From NCBI RefSeq assembly GCF_001571265.1, contig NZ_BCTL01000042.1, forward strand, positions 1 to 64,000: a stretch of 64,000 bases of DNA, given 5' to 3'. The notes under the pieces were generated by a model that saw nothing but the letters and a program-made list of their open reading frames with translations, ran no database searches and had not been told where the DNA came from. This document shows, piece by piece, positions 10,406-19,752 of the stretch. Position 1 is the first letter of the stretch. Each line of letters begins with the position of its first letter. The translations under genes were made by a program, and so were the position numbers. The stretch comes from Cedecea neteri NBRC 105707 = ATCC 33855 (GTDB taxonomy: Bacteria > Pseudomonadota > Gammaproteobacteria > Enterobacterales > Enterobacteriaceae).

Positions 10406-10894
10406 TCAGATAGCCTTCGCCACCTTGAAGTTGCAGGGGCTCATCTGCCAGTTAAATACGCCTTTACCCGATTCCGGATCCAGCGTGACGTTGGCAATTG
10501 CTGAAGTGGTGAACATCGGCGGAGCCTCTTCCGGGCAAAGCTCGGAAACCAGGTAACCAACCAGCGGCAGGTGGGAAACCACCAGCGCGGATTCAACGCC
10601 TTCGTTCGCCAGCGCCAGCAGGTAATCCCCCACCAGGCCCACATCACCGCAGGGCCGCAGCTCTGGCAGGATGTCTTCTTTTTCCGGGAGGTTCAGCGCT
10701 TCCCGCACCACGTCCAGGGTCTGTTCAGCTCGCAGGTAAGGGCTCACCAGAACACGTTCGATACTTGCCACTTGACCCGTTAACCAGGTCGCCATCAGAC
10801 GGGACTCATCACACCCACATTGGGTTAAGGGACGAACCGAGTCGCTGGCAGCATCGAGTGCTGCGTCGCCGTGACGCATGATAAAAACTTGCAT
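10406..10894 (-). CDS. sixA: Phosphohistidine phosphatase SixA
   Basis: SixA removes phosphate from phosphohistidine residues, in E. coli on the NPr protein of the nitrogen phosphotransferase system. The 162-residue protein starts with the RHG phosphatase motif MRHGDA (catalytic His at residue 8). It also has the downstream arginine in SPYLRAEQT and the second histidine in VVSHLPLVGYL, which are typical of the histidine phosphatase superfamily in its short SixA form. It lacks a signal peptide and acts in the cytoplasm. The gene is monocistronic and convergent with smrB. Confidence 0.95.
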   Translation of the reverse strand: MQVFIMRHGDAALDAASDSVRPLTQCGCDESRLMATWLTGQVASIERVLVSPYLRAEQTLDVVREALNLPEKEDILPELRPCGDVGLVGDYLLALANEGVESALVVSHLPLVGYLVSELCPEEAPPMFTTSAIANVTLDPESGKGVFNWQMSPCNFKVAKAI

Positions 10895-11073
10895 ATTGCA
10901 CCGCTTTTGTTAACCAGGAACGCCTGAACCCACACGCTGAAAAAGTGGGGTTCACGGCAGCCGGGCATTGTGCCTTATCCGTACATCGAATGAAACGCTG
11001 TCTTTTACCTCAATGCTGCAAGTATAGTCAATATCTGTTTACAAAATGACCTTGCGGCGTACATTTACAGGTT

Positions 11074-13239
11074 TTAGCTCAGCGCTTCGTCAAGCTCGGT
11101 CACCGATTGCGCCCTGGGCGCAGGCCAGAAACTAAGCTGTTGTTCAGCCATAATAATCAGCCTTTCACAGGGCTTGAAACGCTCCCCGTACTGGCCTGCT
11201 AAACGCTGCAATTTGGCCACCACATCGGCGGCTCCCAGGCTGTCCATATACCTGAACGGCCCGCCTAAAAACGGCGGAAAACCAATGCCGAAAACGCCAC
11301 CAATATCGCCATCACGCGCGCTTCTGACCACGCCTTCATCAAGGCAACGAGCCGCCTCGTTGAGCATCATCATGACGCAGCGCTCAGCTATCTGATCCGG
11401 GGTCTGACGCCCGTTCGGCGTCACGCCTAACAGCGTGTAAATCGCTGTATCAGGCTGTTTCTTGCTTTTACGCCCTTTTGCCGGATAAAGATAGAAACCG
11501 CGACCATTTTTTCTTCCTTTGCGATCGTCCTTCAAGATTGCATCGACGCTATCAGGCGCGGCGAAGCGATCGCCAAAGGCCTGCTGCAGAATTGGGATAA
11601 TCTTGGTGCCGACGTCTATCCCAACCTCATCCAGCAATTGTACTGGCCCAACCGGGAAACCGAACTTCACCAGCGCGTCGTCGATACGTTCGATCGGCTC
11701 ACCTTCCGTGAGGCAGCGCAGCGCTTCATTAACGTAAGGCGCAAGAATGCGGTTGACGTAAAATCCGGCGCTGTCTCCCACCACAATCGGCGTTTTACCC
11801 TGTTTTTTCGCCAGCTGAACGGTCGTGGAAATCGTTTCCGCGCTAGTGCCCGAGTGAGGAATCACTTCTACCAGCGGCATTTTGTCCACAGGGCTGAAGA
11901 AATGCAGGCCAATAACCTGCTGCGGACGAGCGGCCTGAGCGGCGATGTCGGCAATCGGCAGTGAAGAAGTATTCGAGGCAAAAACGGTGTGCGGCGCGGC
12001 ATGCTGCTCCACTTCGGCTACCATTTTTTGCTTCAGCGCCAAATCTTCAAACACGGCTTCTACCACAATATCTCGCTGGCTAAAGCCGTGGTAATCGGTT
12101 CCACCGGAGATGCGTGCCAGCTCGCGCTGGCGCTCGGCAGGCTTCATATGACGACGGCGAACTTTCTTATCCAGCAAATCCCAGCTGTATTTCAGCGCGT
12201 GGTTAATGCCTTCGTTATTGATGTCTTTAATACGCACCGGAAGCTTGCCTTTGGTGGCCGTCACATAGGCAATCCCGCCGCCCATCAACCCGCCCCCCAG
12301 CACACCGACCGAATTCAGCTTGCCGGGCTTCGCTTCGCCGCCGTACTCTTTTTTCAGCTCCGTGCTGGCGAAGAACAGACCGCGCAAGGCAGCAGATTGA
12401 GGGGACATTGCCAGCTCACCGAACGCTTTTGCCTCGGCCTCATAGCCGCTTTTACTCCCCTGCTCCAGCCCGGTACGGATAACCTCGATAATCCGGCCCG
12501 TTGCCGGGTAATTCCCCTGCGTCTTTTCTTCCGTCTTCTTGCTGACCAGCCTGAACAACAAAGAGCGCCCGAGCGGCCCGGCAAGCACGCGTTCCTTTAC
12601 CGGCAGCTCACGCGAAGGTTTTCGCCCTTTAAGCGCCAGCGCAACGGCAGCCTCAAGCAAAATAGATTCGGGCACCACGTCATCCACCAGGCCCAGCTTT
12701 AAGGCCTGACGCGGACGCAACTGCTTGCCGGTTAAAATCATGTCCAGCGCGTTGCTGACCCCTATCAGCCGAGGCAAACGCTGAGTGCCACCAGACCCCG
12801 GCAGCAGGCCCAGCTGCACCTCCGGCAGGCCAAGCAGCGTTTTAGGTGAGTCGGAGCAAATCCGGGCATGACAGGCAAGCGCCATTTCCAGACCGCCGCC
12901 CAGGCAGGCACCGTGAATCGCAGCCACCACCGGGATCGGCAGCGCAGCGATTTCCGCCATGATTTGCTGCCCCTGTCGCGCCAGCTCTCGCGCTTCTTCA
13001 GCCGTTTTGCAGCCGGCGATCATATTGATGTCGGCCCCGGCGATAAAGTTGTCCGGTTTGCCGGAGATAAACACCAGCCCCTGCACACTCGGGTTATCGC
13101 GCAGTTTTTTAATAATGCTGTGTACCTGTGCGCCAAACTCGGCCTTCAGGGTATTCATTTTTTCGCCTGGAACGTCGATGGTCACAACGGCGACGTTATC
13201 CAGCCGGATGTGTAAATCGAATGCGCCTTTTTGTTCCAT
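11074..13239 (-). CDS. fadJ: Fatty acid oxidation complex alpha subunit FadJ
   Basis: FadJ carries enoyl-CoA hydratase and 3-hydroxyacyl-CoA dehydrogenase activities for the FadR-controlled, anaerobically important beta-oxidation complex. The 721-residue protein has the N-terminal crotonase domain ([33 protein letters not shown], about 105-150) and the NAD-binding motif [14 protein letters not shown] at the start of the dehydrogenase domain. I begin at the ATG at 13239, whose A is the last base of the fadI stop (TGATG), preceded by GGAGG. Longer frames lack family support. It forms an operon with fadI. Confidence 0.96.
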   Translation of the reverse strand: MEQKGAFDLHIRLDNVAVVTIDVPGEKMNTLKAEFGAQVHSIIKKLRDNPSVQGLVFISGKPDNFIAGADINMIAGCKTAEEARELARQGQQIMAEIAALPIPVVAAIHGACLGGGLEMALACHARICSDSPKTLLGLPEVQLGLLPGSGGTQRLPRLIGVSNALDMILTGKQLRPRQALKLGLVDDVVPESILLEAAVALALKGRKPSRELPVKERVLAGPLGRSLLFRLVSKKTEEKTQGNYPATGRIIEVIRTGLEQGSKSGYEAEAKAFGELAMSPQSAALRGLFFASTELKKEYGGEAKPGKLNSVGVLGGGLMGGGIAYVTATKGKLPVRIKDINNEGINHALKYSWDLLDKKVRRRHMKPAERQRELARISGGTDYHGFSQRDIVVEAVFEDLALKQKMVAEVEQHAAPHTVFASNTSSLPIADIAAQAARPQQVIGLHFFSPVDKMPLVEVIPHSGTSAETISTTVQLAKKQGKTPIVVGDSAGFYVNRILAPYVNEALRCLTEGEPIERIDDALVKFGFPVGPVQLLDEVGIDVGTKIIPILQQAFGDRFAAPDSVDAILKDDRKGRKNGRGFYLYPAKGRKSKKQPDTAIYTLLGVTPNGRQTPDQIAERCVMMMLNEAARCLDEGVVRSARDGDIGGVFGIGFPPFLGGPFRYMDSLGAADVVAKLQRLAGQYGERFKPCERLIIMAEQQLSFWPAPRAQSVTELDEALS

Positions 13240-14549
13240 CACTCCACCTCCAGAACCATTGCCGCCCCAAGTCCACCGGCCGCACACGCGGTGACAAGAC
13301 CAAAACCGCCGCCGCGACGACGCAGCTCATGCAGCGTTTGGGTAATCATCCTGGCGCCCGTCGCCGCAAACGGGTGCCCGTAGGCAATCGACCCGCCCAG
13401 CACGTTAAATTTTGCGTCATCGACTTCGCCGGTGGCGTGGGCCCGGCCCAGCACATTGCGGGCAAAGTTTTCACTGGAAAGCATTTTCAGGTTGGCTAAC
13501 GTCTGCGCGGCAAACGCTTCATGCATATCAAACAGGGTCAAATCGTTCAGCGTGATCCCGGCGCGTTCAAGCGCCAGCGGCGTCGCCCACGCCGGGCCAA
13601 GCAGCATGTCCTGCCAGACATCAATGGCGGTAAACGCGTAGCTGCGCAGGAAGCCGAGCGGCTTGAGGCCAAGCTCTTTTGCCCGGGATTCGGTCATCAG
13701 GATCACGGCCGCAGCGCCATCCGTCAGCGGCGTGCTGTTCGCCGCGGTAACGGTGCCGTGCTTGCGGTCAAACGCCGGACGCAGTTTTGCATAATCGGCG
13801 AGGCTTGAGCCTTTACGTACGTTGTTATCTTCGGCAAACGGCTGGCGATACGGAGGAATAAACGCCGTCATGACTTCATCGGCCAGCTTCCCTTCCTGCC
13901 AGGCCTGGGCAGCACGTTCGTGGGAACGATGAGCCAGCGCATCCTGCTGCTCGCGGGTGATGCCGTGGGTCTTCGCCATTTGCTCGGCGGTGTCGCCCAT
14001 CCGCAAACCGGTAGAATATTCAGCCACAGCAGGAGGAACCGGCAAAAGATCCCGAGGACGTAATTTGGAAAACAGTTTCAGGCGCTGCCCAAGCGTGCGC
14101 GCTTTGTTTACATCCACCAGCGTACGGCCCAGCTTTTTACTGACGCCAATAGGCAGCACGGAAGAGGAATCAGCCCCCCCGGCAATCCCGGCGCGAATAG
14201 TGCCGGCCATCAAGCTTTCGGCCACGTTCGCAACGGCCTGGAAACTGGTGGCGCAGGCACGGCTCACGCTATAGGCGTCGGTATGCACGCTCATACCGGT
14301 ACCAAGCACGATTTCGCGGGCAATGTTTGGGGCTTCTGGCATCTGTACAACCTGGCCGAAAACCAGCTGTTCGATAGCTTCGGGCGGCACTTCACTGCGG
14401 GCCATCAGCTCGCTCACCACCATATTGCCGAGATCGACGGCGGGAATACCATGGAAAGCCGTGGCCTGACGGGCAAACGGCGTACGTAAACCACTGACAA
14501 TGGCAATACGATCGCCCTGGCGGGTAATCAACGGCAGTGCCTGACTCAT
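13239..14549 (-). CDS. fadI: 3-ketoacyl-CoA thiolase FadI
   Basis: FadI is the beta subunit of the FadIJ complex and cleaves 3-ketoacyl-CoA to acetyl-CoA and a shortened acyl-CoA. The 436-residue protein is nearly identical in layout to E. coli FadI. The nucleophilic cysteine is in [15 protein letters not shown], the catalytic GHP motif in [16 protein letters not shown], and the second active-site cysteine in [14 protein letters not shown]. It overlaps fadJ by one base. A FadR operator lies upstream at 14587-14603, so expression should rise with long-chain acyl-CoA. Confidence 0.97.
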   Translation of the reverse strand: MSQALPLITRQGDRIAIVSGLRTPFARQATAFHGIPAVDLGNMVVSELMARSEVPPEAIEQLVFGQVVQMPEAPNIAREIVLGTGMSVHTDAYSVSRACATSFQAVANVAESLMAGTIRAGIAGGADSSSVLPIGVSKKLGRTLVDVNKARTLGQRLKLFSKLRPRDLLPVPPAVAEYSTGLRMGDTAEQMAKTHGITREQQDALAHRSHERAAQAWQEGKLADEVMTAFIPPYRQPFAEDNNVRKGSSLADYAKLRPAFDRKHGTVTAANSTPLTDGAAAVILMTESRAKELGLKPLGFLRSYAFTAIDVWQDMLLGPAWATPLALERAGITLNDLTLFDMHEAFAAQTLANLKMLSSENFARNVLGRAHATGEVDDAKFNVLGGSIAYGHPFAATGARMITQTLHELRRRGGGFGLVTACAAGGLGAAMVLEVE

Positions 14550-14586
14550 AACGCTCCCCTGCTAAAAAAAGTGAATACAGACAAAA

Positions 14587-14603
14587 AGTGGTCTGACCTG
14601 ATC
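14587..14603 (-). promoter_or_regulatory. FadR operator of fadIJ
   Basis: AAGTGGTCTGACCTGAT fits the FadR operator core TGGTCNGACC closely and lies 38-54 bases upstream of the fadI start. FadR would repress fadIJ until acyl-CoA is bound. Confidence 0.8.
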
Positions 14604-14692
14604 ACAGTCTTAACTAAAAATTCACATCCAGCCAACTAGCGGGCAAGAAAAATGGGAGAAGCGACACGAATTATTACACTACGAAATGAACT

Positions 14693-14711
14693 CCCCCGCT
14701 GTACACGGGGG
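14693..14711. terminator. Stem-loop downstream of yfcZ
   Basis: CCCCCG (14693-14698) and CGGGGG (14706-14711) pair around a 7-base loop, 18 bases after the yfcZ stop on the minus strand. There is no good T-run, so it may only be a weak terminator or a 3' stabiliser. Confidence 0.4.
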
Positions 14712-14728
14712 AATTAGAGACGGGGAAC

Positions 14729-15013
14729 TTAACGCAGACCGAGCTGGAAGATCATCGTTTCAGCCTGGCAGCTGAACTGGAAATCGATATCCAGTTGGAC
14801 GCCGTCGGCGACTTCGGTGTAGCGCGGCGTAATCTGGCAAGGTTCAGATTCAACTTCACGGGCCTTGGCCGTTAACGCAGCCAGAACGTCATCAGCCTCA
14901 GTTTTACTAGTAAATACACGGCTGTAGGAGGCGATGCAATCTGTGTTGTCGATAATGGAACCGACATCAATGCAGCAGCAAACCGGGGTTTCATCGGCGG
15001 TATTTTTACTCAT
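14729..15013 (-). CDS. yfcZ: YfcZ/YiiS family protein (DUF406)
   Basis: A 94-residue small cytoplasmic protein close to E. coli YfcZ over its full length. The cysteine-rich start (PVCCCIDVGSIID) and the end DFQFSCQAETMIFQLGLR are conserved. Function is unknown. I prefer the ATG at 15013 to a GTG one codon earlier. It lies between fadIJ and fadL, as in E. coli, and its promoter shares the 15014-15390 intergenic region with fadL. Confidence 0.9.
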   Translation of the reverse strand: MSKNTADETPVCCCIDVGSIIDNTDCIASYSRVFTSKTEADDVLAALTAKAREVESEPCQITPRYTEVADGVQLDIDFQFSCQAETMIFQLGLR

Positions 15014-15263
15014 CACGCTTTCCTCTGTAATGCGGCCTAAAAAAGGAGAATGGTTAAAATAATTGTGGCTATTTTACGCCCGCCGTTGCATCTGCTCCAG
15101 TTGATAATCCTCACAAAACCGACAAGTGACGGAAATCACACTTAAAAATGATCTAAAACAAATAACATCCCCCATATGGAGGGAAGTTCCCCCGGAATTT
15201 GCCAACCAGATCCCGTTTTCAAGATCAAACATGAAAAACTTTAGAAACAAACTTGCAACATCC

Positions 15264-15304
15264 TCGCTGGTCAGACCTATACTCTCGCCACTGGTCTGAT
15301 TTCT
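15264..15304 (+). promoter_or_regulatory. Two FadR sites in the fadL regulatory region
   Basis: TCGCTGGTCAGACCTAT (15264-15280) is a strong FadR match and CCACTGGTCTGATTTCT (15288-15304) is a weaker one. Their centres are 24 bases apart, upstream of fadL, where E. coli fadL is also repressed through two FadR sites. The rest of the 377-base intergenic region shows no coding potential that I can support. Confidence 0.75.
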
Positions 15305-15390
15305 CTGTTTCCGATCAGTCCCTACTATTCGCGCTCCTGTTACGGTATGTAACATTGTTTGCATAAAAATAAATCAATGAGGTTTTGGTC

Positions 15391-16755
15391 ATGAGCCAGA
15401 AAAACCTGTTTACAAAGTCAGCCCTCGCGGTTGCAGTGGCAATAGTCTCCTCTCAGGCGTACGCCGCCGGCTTTCAATTAAACGAGTTCTCTTCCTCTGG
15501 CCTTGGCCGAGCGTATTCAGGGGAAGGTGCAGTTGCGGATAATGCGGGTTCAGCAAGCCGCAACCCCGCTACCATCATGATGTTTGATCGCCCTTCTTTC
15601 TCCGCTGGTGCGATCTTCGTTGACCCGGACGTTGATATCTCCGGCAGGTCGCAGACGGGCAAAAGCCTTAATGCGAAAAACATCGCGCCAACCGCATGGG
15701 TCCCTAACCTGCACTTTGTTGCGCCGATTAACGAACAGTTTGGCTGGGGTGCTTCCGTCACCTCTAACTACGGCCTGGCCACCGAATATAATGACAGCTA
15801 CGCAGCAGGCTCGATGGGCGGTACCACCGACCTGACGACCCTGAACATGAACCTGAGCGGCGCCTACCGCCTGAGCAGCAACTGGAGCTTCGGGCTGGGC
15901 TTCAACGCGGTATACGCCAAGGCGAAGATTGAGCGTTATGCCGGTGACTTAGGGCAGCTGATGGCCGGAAAAATTTCCTCAAGCCCTCTTGGAGCAACGC
16001 CTCAGGGTCAGGCACTGGCTGCCTACGCGAACTCTATTGCGCCAGATACCCAGATTGCGCACCTGAAGGGTGACAAATGGGGCTTCGGCTGGAACGCCGG
16101 TATTCTTTATGAAATTGATAAAGATAACCGCTACGGCTTCACCTACCGTTCTGAAGTGAAAATTGACTTCGACGGCGACTATAAGAGCAGCCTGCCGCCT
16201 TCAAGCGCTCTGCCACCTGCGGCTGCGGGTCTGTTAGCGGCAAACAATATTCCGTCAGGCACGGGCGGCGCGACCATTCCAGGCTCTCTGAACCTGTATC
16301 TGCCAGAAATGTGGGAACTGTCCGGCTATAACAAAGTGGCGCCGAAATGGGCCATTCACTATAGCCTGACCTACACCAGCTGGAGCCAGTTCCAGGAGCT
16401 GAAAGCGAAAGGCAGCAACGGCCAGACGCTGTTCTATAAGGACGAAGGCTTCAAAGATGCTTACCGCATCGCGCTGGGTACCACCTACTACATGGACGAC
16501 AACTGGACGTTCCGTACCGGTATCGCGTTCGATGACAGCCCGGTTCCGGCTAACAAGCGTTCTATCTCCATTCCTGACCAGGACCGCCTGTGGCTGAGCG
16601 CCGGTACCACCTATGCGTTTAATAAGGACGCTTCTGTGGACGTAGGCGTTTCCTACATGCACGGTCAGAAAGTCAATATCGAAGAAGGCCCATACACCTT
16701 CAAATCTGAAGGTAAAGCCTGGCTGTACGGCGCGAACTTCAACTACGCGTTCTAA
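15391..16755 (+). CDS. fadL: Long-chain fatty acid outer membrane transporter FadL
   Basis: FadL is the 14-stranded outer-membrane barrel that lets long-chain fatty acids enter; it is also a phage T2 receptor in E. coli. I start at the ATG at 15391 (454 residues), with GAGG upstream. A TTG six bases earlier is also in frame. The signal peptide ends at SSQAYA, followed by the conserved [22 protein letters not shown] plug segment with its NPA motif. The C-terminus ends in phenylalanine, as expected for Bam-inserted barrels. Residues around 195-235 and 270-300 differ from E. coli, as is common in surface loops. Confidence 0.96.
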   Translation: MSQKNLFTKSALAVAVAIVSSQAYAAGFQLNEFSSSGLGRAYSGEGAVADNAGSASRNPATIMMFDRPSFSAGAIFVDPDVDISGRSQTGKSLNAKNIAPTAWVPNLHFVAPINEQFGWGASVTSNYGLATEYNDSYAAGSMGGTTDLTTLNMNLSGAYRLSSNWSFGLGFNAVYAKAKIERYAGDLGQLMAGKISSSPLGATPQGQALAAYANSIAPDTQIAHLKGDKWGFGWNAGILYEIDKDNRYGFTYRSEVKIDFDGDYKSSLPPSSALPPAAAGLLAANNIPSGTGGATIPGSLNLYLPEMWELSGYNKVAPKWAIHYSLTYTSWSQFQELKAKGSNGQTLFYKDEGFKDAYRIALGTTYYMDDNWTFRTGIAFDDSPVPANKRSISIPDQDRLWLSAGTTYAFNKDASVDVGVSYMHGQKVNIEEGPYTFKSEGKAWLYGANFNYAF

Positions 16756-16773
16756 GTTACCGCCCCGAAAAGT

Positions 16774-16803
16774 AAAGCGCCTTCTGATGAAGGCGCTTTT
16801 TTT
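16774..16803. terminator. Bidirectional terminator between fadL and the SPFH/P-type ATPase operon
   Basis: AAAGCGCCTT (16774-16783) and AAGGCGCTTT (16790-16799) form a perfect 10-bp stem with a CTGATG loop, followed by further T residues. The last gene of the opposing operon ends at 16802, so the hairpin serves both directions. Confidence 0.9.
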
Positions 16804-18703
16804 ATTCCTGCTCGCTCAGCTTCTCTTCAAACCGCAATAACCTTCCCGCATTGCCGAGCACCAGCAGCGTACTAAGGTTATGCAGCAGCGCGGCGATAAC
16901 TGCGCCAGAAGCGCCAAGCCAGCCAAAAGCCGCCATCGCGACAATCGCCAGCGTCCAGCCGAGCCCGATAAATACGTTGACCTGCAAAGTCCGGCGGCAG
17001 CGGCGGCTCAGGCGCACGCAGGTGCCAAGACGGCGAAGATCGCTGCCAATCAGCACAATATCCGCCGAGGACATCGCAATATCGGATCCACCGGCCCCCA
17101 TTGCCACACCCACCACCCCCGCCTTCAAAGCCAGTGAATCGTTGATGCCATCGCCGATAACCATAGGCCGGTAGCCGCTGTCGATTTGCCGCTTCACTTG
17201 CTCCAGCTTATCCGCCGGGAGCGCTCCGGCCACGACGTCGGTGATACCTACCTGGTGCGCAATCCGATCGGCAACCGACTGACGATCGCCGGTCAGTAAA
17301 AGCTGTCGGTTTAGCCCAAGCTCGCGCAGCTCGGCCATCGCCGTTGCCGCCTCACTTCGCAGACTGTCGGCCAGCAGCAGCCAGCCAAGAAAACGGCCAT
17401 CCAGCGCCAGGCCGACAATCGGGCCGTCATGCTCCGGGGCTTCAGGTAAGTCGGTCAATGTGGCAGCCAACAGCTCACGCCTGCCAAGCACCGCTTCTCC
17501 CTGTGGAGTAGAGGCAGAAACGCCTAATCCCTGATGCTCACGCACGTTGTCGAGGGGCAACCAGGCTTCCCGCGAAACGATCTCGCTCACCGCACGGCTG
17601 ACCGGGTGATTGCTGGTCGCACCCAGGCTCGCCGCCAGGGTTTGCAGCAAATCGGGAACGGTATCGCCATAAGGTGCCACGGACTGCAGGTGCAGCCTGC
17701 CGTGGGTCAGCGTGCCGGTCTTGTCGACCACCACGGCGTTGATCTCCGCCAGTTCCTCAAGAAACGCCGCGCCGCGAATTAAAATACCGTGGCGAGCGGC
17801 CACCGTCAGCCCGGCAATAGATGACGCGGGGGCGGAGAGCACCAGCGCACAGGGACAGGCCGCCACCAAAACGGCCAGCATCGCCTGGGCGTCCTGCGTC
17901 AGGAACCAGGTGCTGGCGGCAATCATCAATACCAGCAACAGATAGCGTGCCGCGTGGCGTTCGAGCAGGCGAGTGATCGGCGGGCTTGCCTGCTCCGCGC
18001 TTTGCATCAGGGCGATTACGCGTCCCAGCGTTGAGGTTTCGCCGGTACGCGTGACCCGGATGCGCAGCAGGCCATCAAGGTTTATCGCCCCACCAAAAAC
18101 TTCGGCACCGGGCTCAACTTCCTGCGGCACGGACTCCCCGGTAATGGGGGCCGTGTCCAGGCTGGCTTTGCCTTCCAGCACCAGGCCGTCGGCGGGAATA
18201 TGATCCCCGGCACGCACCTCAACCACATCGCCTGGCTCGAGGTCGTGGTTGTCGATATCCTGCAGCTCACCGTCCGTACCTAAGCGCCTCGCCCGGCTTC
18301 GCGTAAGCTTGCTTAGCGCTTCAATAGCTTCCTGTGAGCCAATCACGCTGCGCTCTTCAAGAATATGTCCGACAATCATGATCAGCGGTAGCAGCGCGGC
18401 GGTCAGAAGATCCCCCGTCGCCCAGGCACCCAGCAATGCCAGCGCAATAAGCTGGTCGGTTAATCCGTGCAGGCTGGGGTAGCGCAGGCTATGCAACGCA
18501 TGGCGAAGCACCGGGACAGCAACGACCACCGAGGCAGCGCCCAAAAGTAAATCGCCGACGGCAACCTGCTGAGGTGCCAGCCACCGCCAAAGCAGCCCCA
18601 GAATCAGCGCCCCGCTAGCCACCAGCGCCAGCATCAACTGGCGGGTGATATACCGCTGTTCCTGGCGAGTCAGCGCCCCACCGGCTTGTACTGAAGAAGT
18701 CAT
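16802..18703 (-). CDS. P1B-type heavy-metal ATPase in an SPFH operon
   Basis: A 633-residue inner-membrane pump. Motifs seen: TGES (188-191) of the actuator domain, CPC (283-285) in the metal-binding helix, DKTGTLTHG with the phosphorylated Asp327, the P1B-specific His-Pro pair at 366-367, and GDGIND (517-522). There is no N-terminal heavy-metal-associated domain. The C-terminal helices lack the lysine and aspartate of ZntA-type zinc pumps: the equivalent places read GLGW (Trp583) and LLHNLST (608-612), the latter recalling the HEGST motif of cobalt-type pumps. It overlaps the preceding SPFH gene by 4 bases and is the last gene of the operon. A Zur box upstream points to zinc; transport direction is unknown. 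Confidence 0.85.
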   Translation of the reverse strand: MTSSVQAGGALTRQEQRYITRQLMLALVASGALILGLLWRWLAPQQVAVGDLLLGAASVVVAVPVLRHALHSLRYPSLHGLTDQLIALALLGAWATGDLLTAALLPLIMIVGHILEERSVIGSQEAIEALSKLTRSRARRLGTDGELQDIDNHDLEPGDVVEVRAGDHIPADGLVLEGKASLDTAPITGESVPQEVEPGAEVFGGAINLDGLLRIRVTRTGETSTLGRVIALMQSAEQASPPITRLLERHAARYLLLVLMIAASTWFLTQDAQAMLAVLVAACPCALVLSAPASSIAGLTVAARHGILIRGAAFLEELAEINAVVVDKTGTLTHGRLHLQSVAPYGDTVPDLLQTLAASLGATSNHPVSRAVSEIVSREAWLPLDNVREHQGLGVSASTPQGEAVLGRRELLAATLTDLPEAPEHDGPIVGLALDGRFLGWLLLADSLRSEAATAMAELRELGLNRQLLLTGDRQSVADRIAHQVGITDVVAGALPADKLEQVKRQIDSGYRPMVIGDGINDSLALKAGVVGVAMGAGGSDIAMSSADIVLIGSDLRRLGTCVRLSRRCRRTLQVNVFIGLGWTLAIVAMAAFGWLGASGAVIAALLHNLSTLLVLGNAGRLLRFEEKLSEQE

Positions 18704-19752
18704 GGTTTCATCGCCTCTTTTTGCGCTACACCCTGCAGGATCAAATGGGCATCATCCTGCGGCGACACGGTAATCACCGATCCGGCCTGGGACAGGATCC
18801 CGGCTATTCGCTGGCGATAAATACGTCCCAGTAAATCGGGGTCGTCGTGGTTGCTGGCCAGACGGGCAATCGTCGCCGTGTCCGACTGCGCCTTAGCCAC
18901 GCTTTCCTGCGCTTTTGCCTGCGCGGTTTGCAGCATCTGATCGGCCTGTTGCACCGCTTTCTGCCGCGTCAATGAGGCATCGCTTTGCGCCGTCGCAATC
19001 GCTTTGGAAGCCTGCTGGCTGGCGGTTAAGACCGCGTTGAAAGCCGTCACTGTCGTCAAAGGTAAAGCCGACTGCACGGTCACCCGCTCAAGGGTGATAC
19101 CCGCGTCGCTCCCGGACTGCTGAAGCCGCAGCAAATTTTGTTCGATATTTCGCTGCACATCGCTCCGCAGCTGTTCACGCTGCTGAGCAACGTTCATATC
19201 GTTGCCGGGCATTTCGGGCCGGGCAACCAGAATGGTATCCAGATCGCGGGAAGCGCAAACTGCGACCGCCGCACGCTCCACCAACCGGTCCAGCAGCGGC
19301 AGGACATGCTTGCCCTGCAACACATAAGAGGTCGGCGTTCTGACCCGATAAAATACGCTAATATCCAGCTGCACAACGCCTGCGTCGCCGGTCAGCAGGA
19401 AACCCGAGCCCGAAATGGCATCATTGCCGGGGCCACCGTTGATATCCAGACTTTGCGCTTCGGACGAACGCAGCAGCGCGGTCACTCGATGTTCAATTAC
19501 GCGATCCGGCCCCGGTACCATCACCACTTCATTAACTGGTGCGGGCCAAGCAAGCAGCAAGCCCGGGTCGGCCACCCGTTGCTCCGCGCCGAAACGCAGC
19601 ACCACAGCCCTGCTGCCCGGCGGAATTTGCCGGACATTCGACAACAGCCACGCCCCGGCGGCAAACAGCGTCAGCACAAAGATCGCGATAAACGCCAGCC
19701 GAATCGACTGCGTCCACGGCCCGCCGGGCTCCAGTTTTTGCCGTTCGGTCAT
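18700..19752 (-). CDS. HflK/HflC-like SPFH protein (second of two short paralogues)
   Basis: A 350-residue protein with one N-terminal membrane helix (about 17-39, LAFIAIFVLTLFAAGAWLL). An SPFH/band-7 domain follows (about 42-235, starting QIPPGSRAVVLRFG), then an alanine- and glutamine-rich coiled coil (about 235-295) that contains KAVQQADQMLQTAQAKAQES. This is the layout of HflK/HflC, which sit in the inner membrane and surround the FtsH protease. It is not the housekeeping hflK or hflC: those lie next to hflX in enteric genomes, and this protein is only distantly similar. It overlaps both neighbours by 4 bases (ATGA), so it is translationally coupled to the His-rich SPFH gene and to the P-type ATPase. 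Confidence 0.8.
   Translation of the reverse strand: MTERQKLEPGGPWTQSIRLAFIAIFVLTLFAAGAWLLSNVRQIPPGSRAVVLRFGAEQRVADPGLLLAWPAPVNEVVMVPGPDRVIEHRVTALLRSSEAQSLDINGGPGNDAISGSGFLLTGDAGVVQLDISVFYRVRTPTSYVLQGKHVLPLLDRLVERAAVAVCASRDLDTILVARPEMPGNDMNVAQQREQLRSDVQRNIEQNLLRLQQSGSDAGITLERVTVQSALPLTTVTAFNAVLTASQQASKAIATAQSDASLTRQKAVQQADQMLQTAQAKAQESVAKAQSDTATIARLASNHDDPDLLGRIYRQRIAGILSQAGSVITVSPQDDAHLILQGVAQKEAMKP

Noticed and set aside
15074-15364. 96-codon minus-strand frame upstream of fadL
   Set aside because: It spans the FadR sites of the fadL promoter region; no ribosome binding site or homology.
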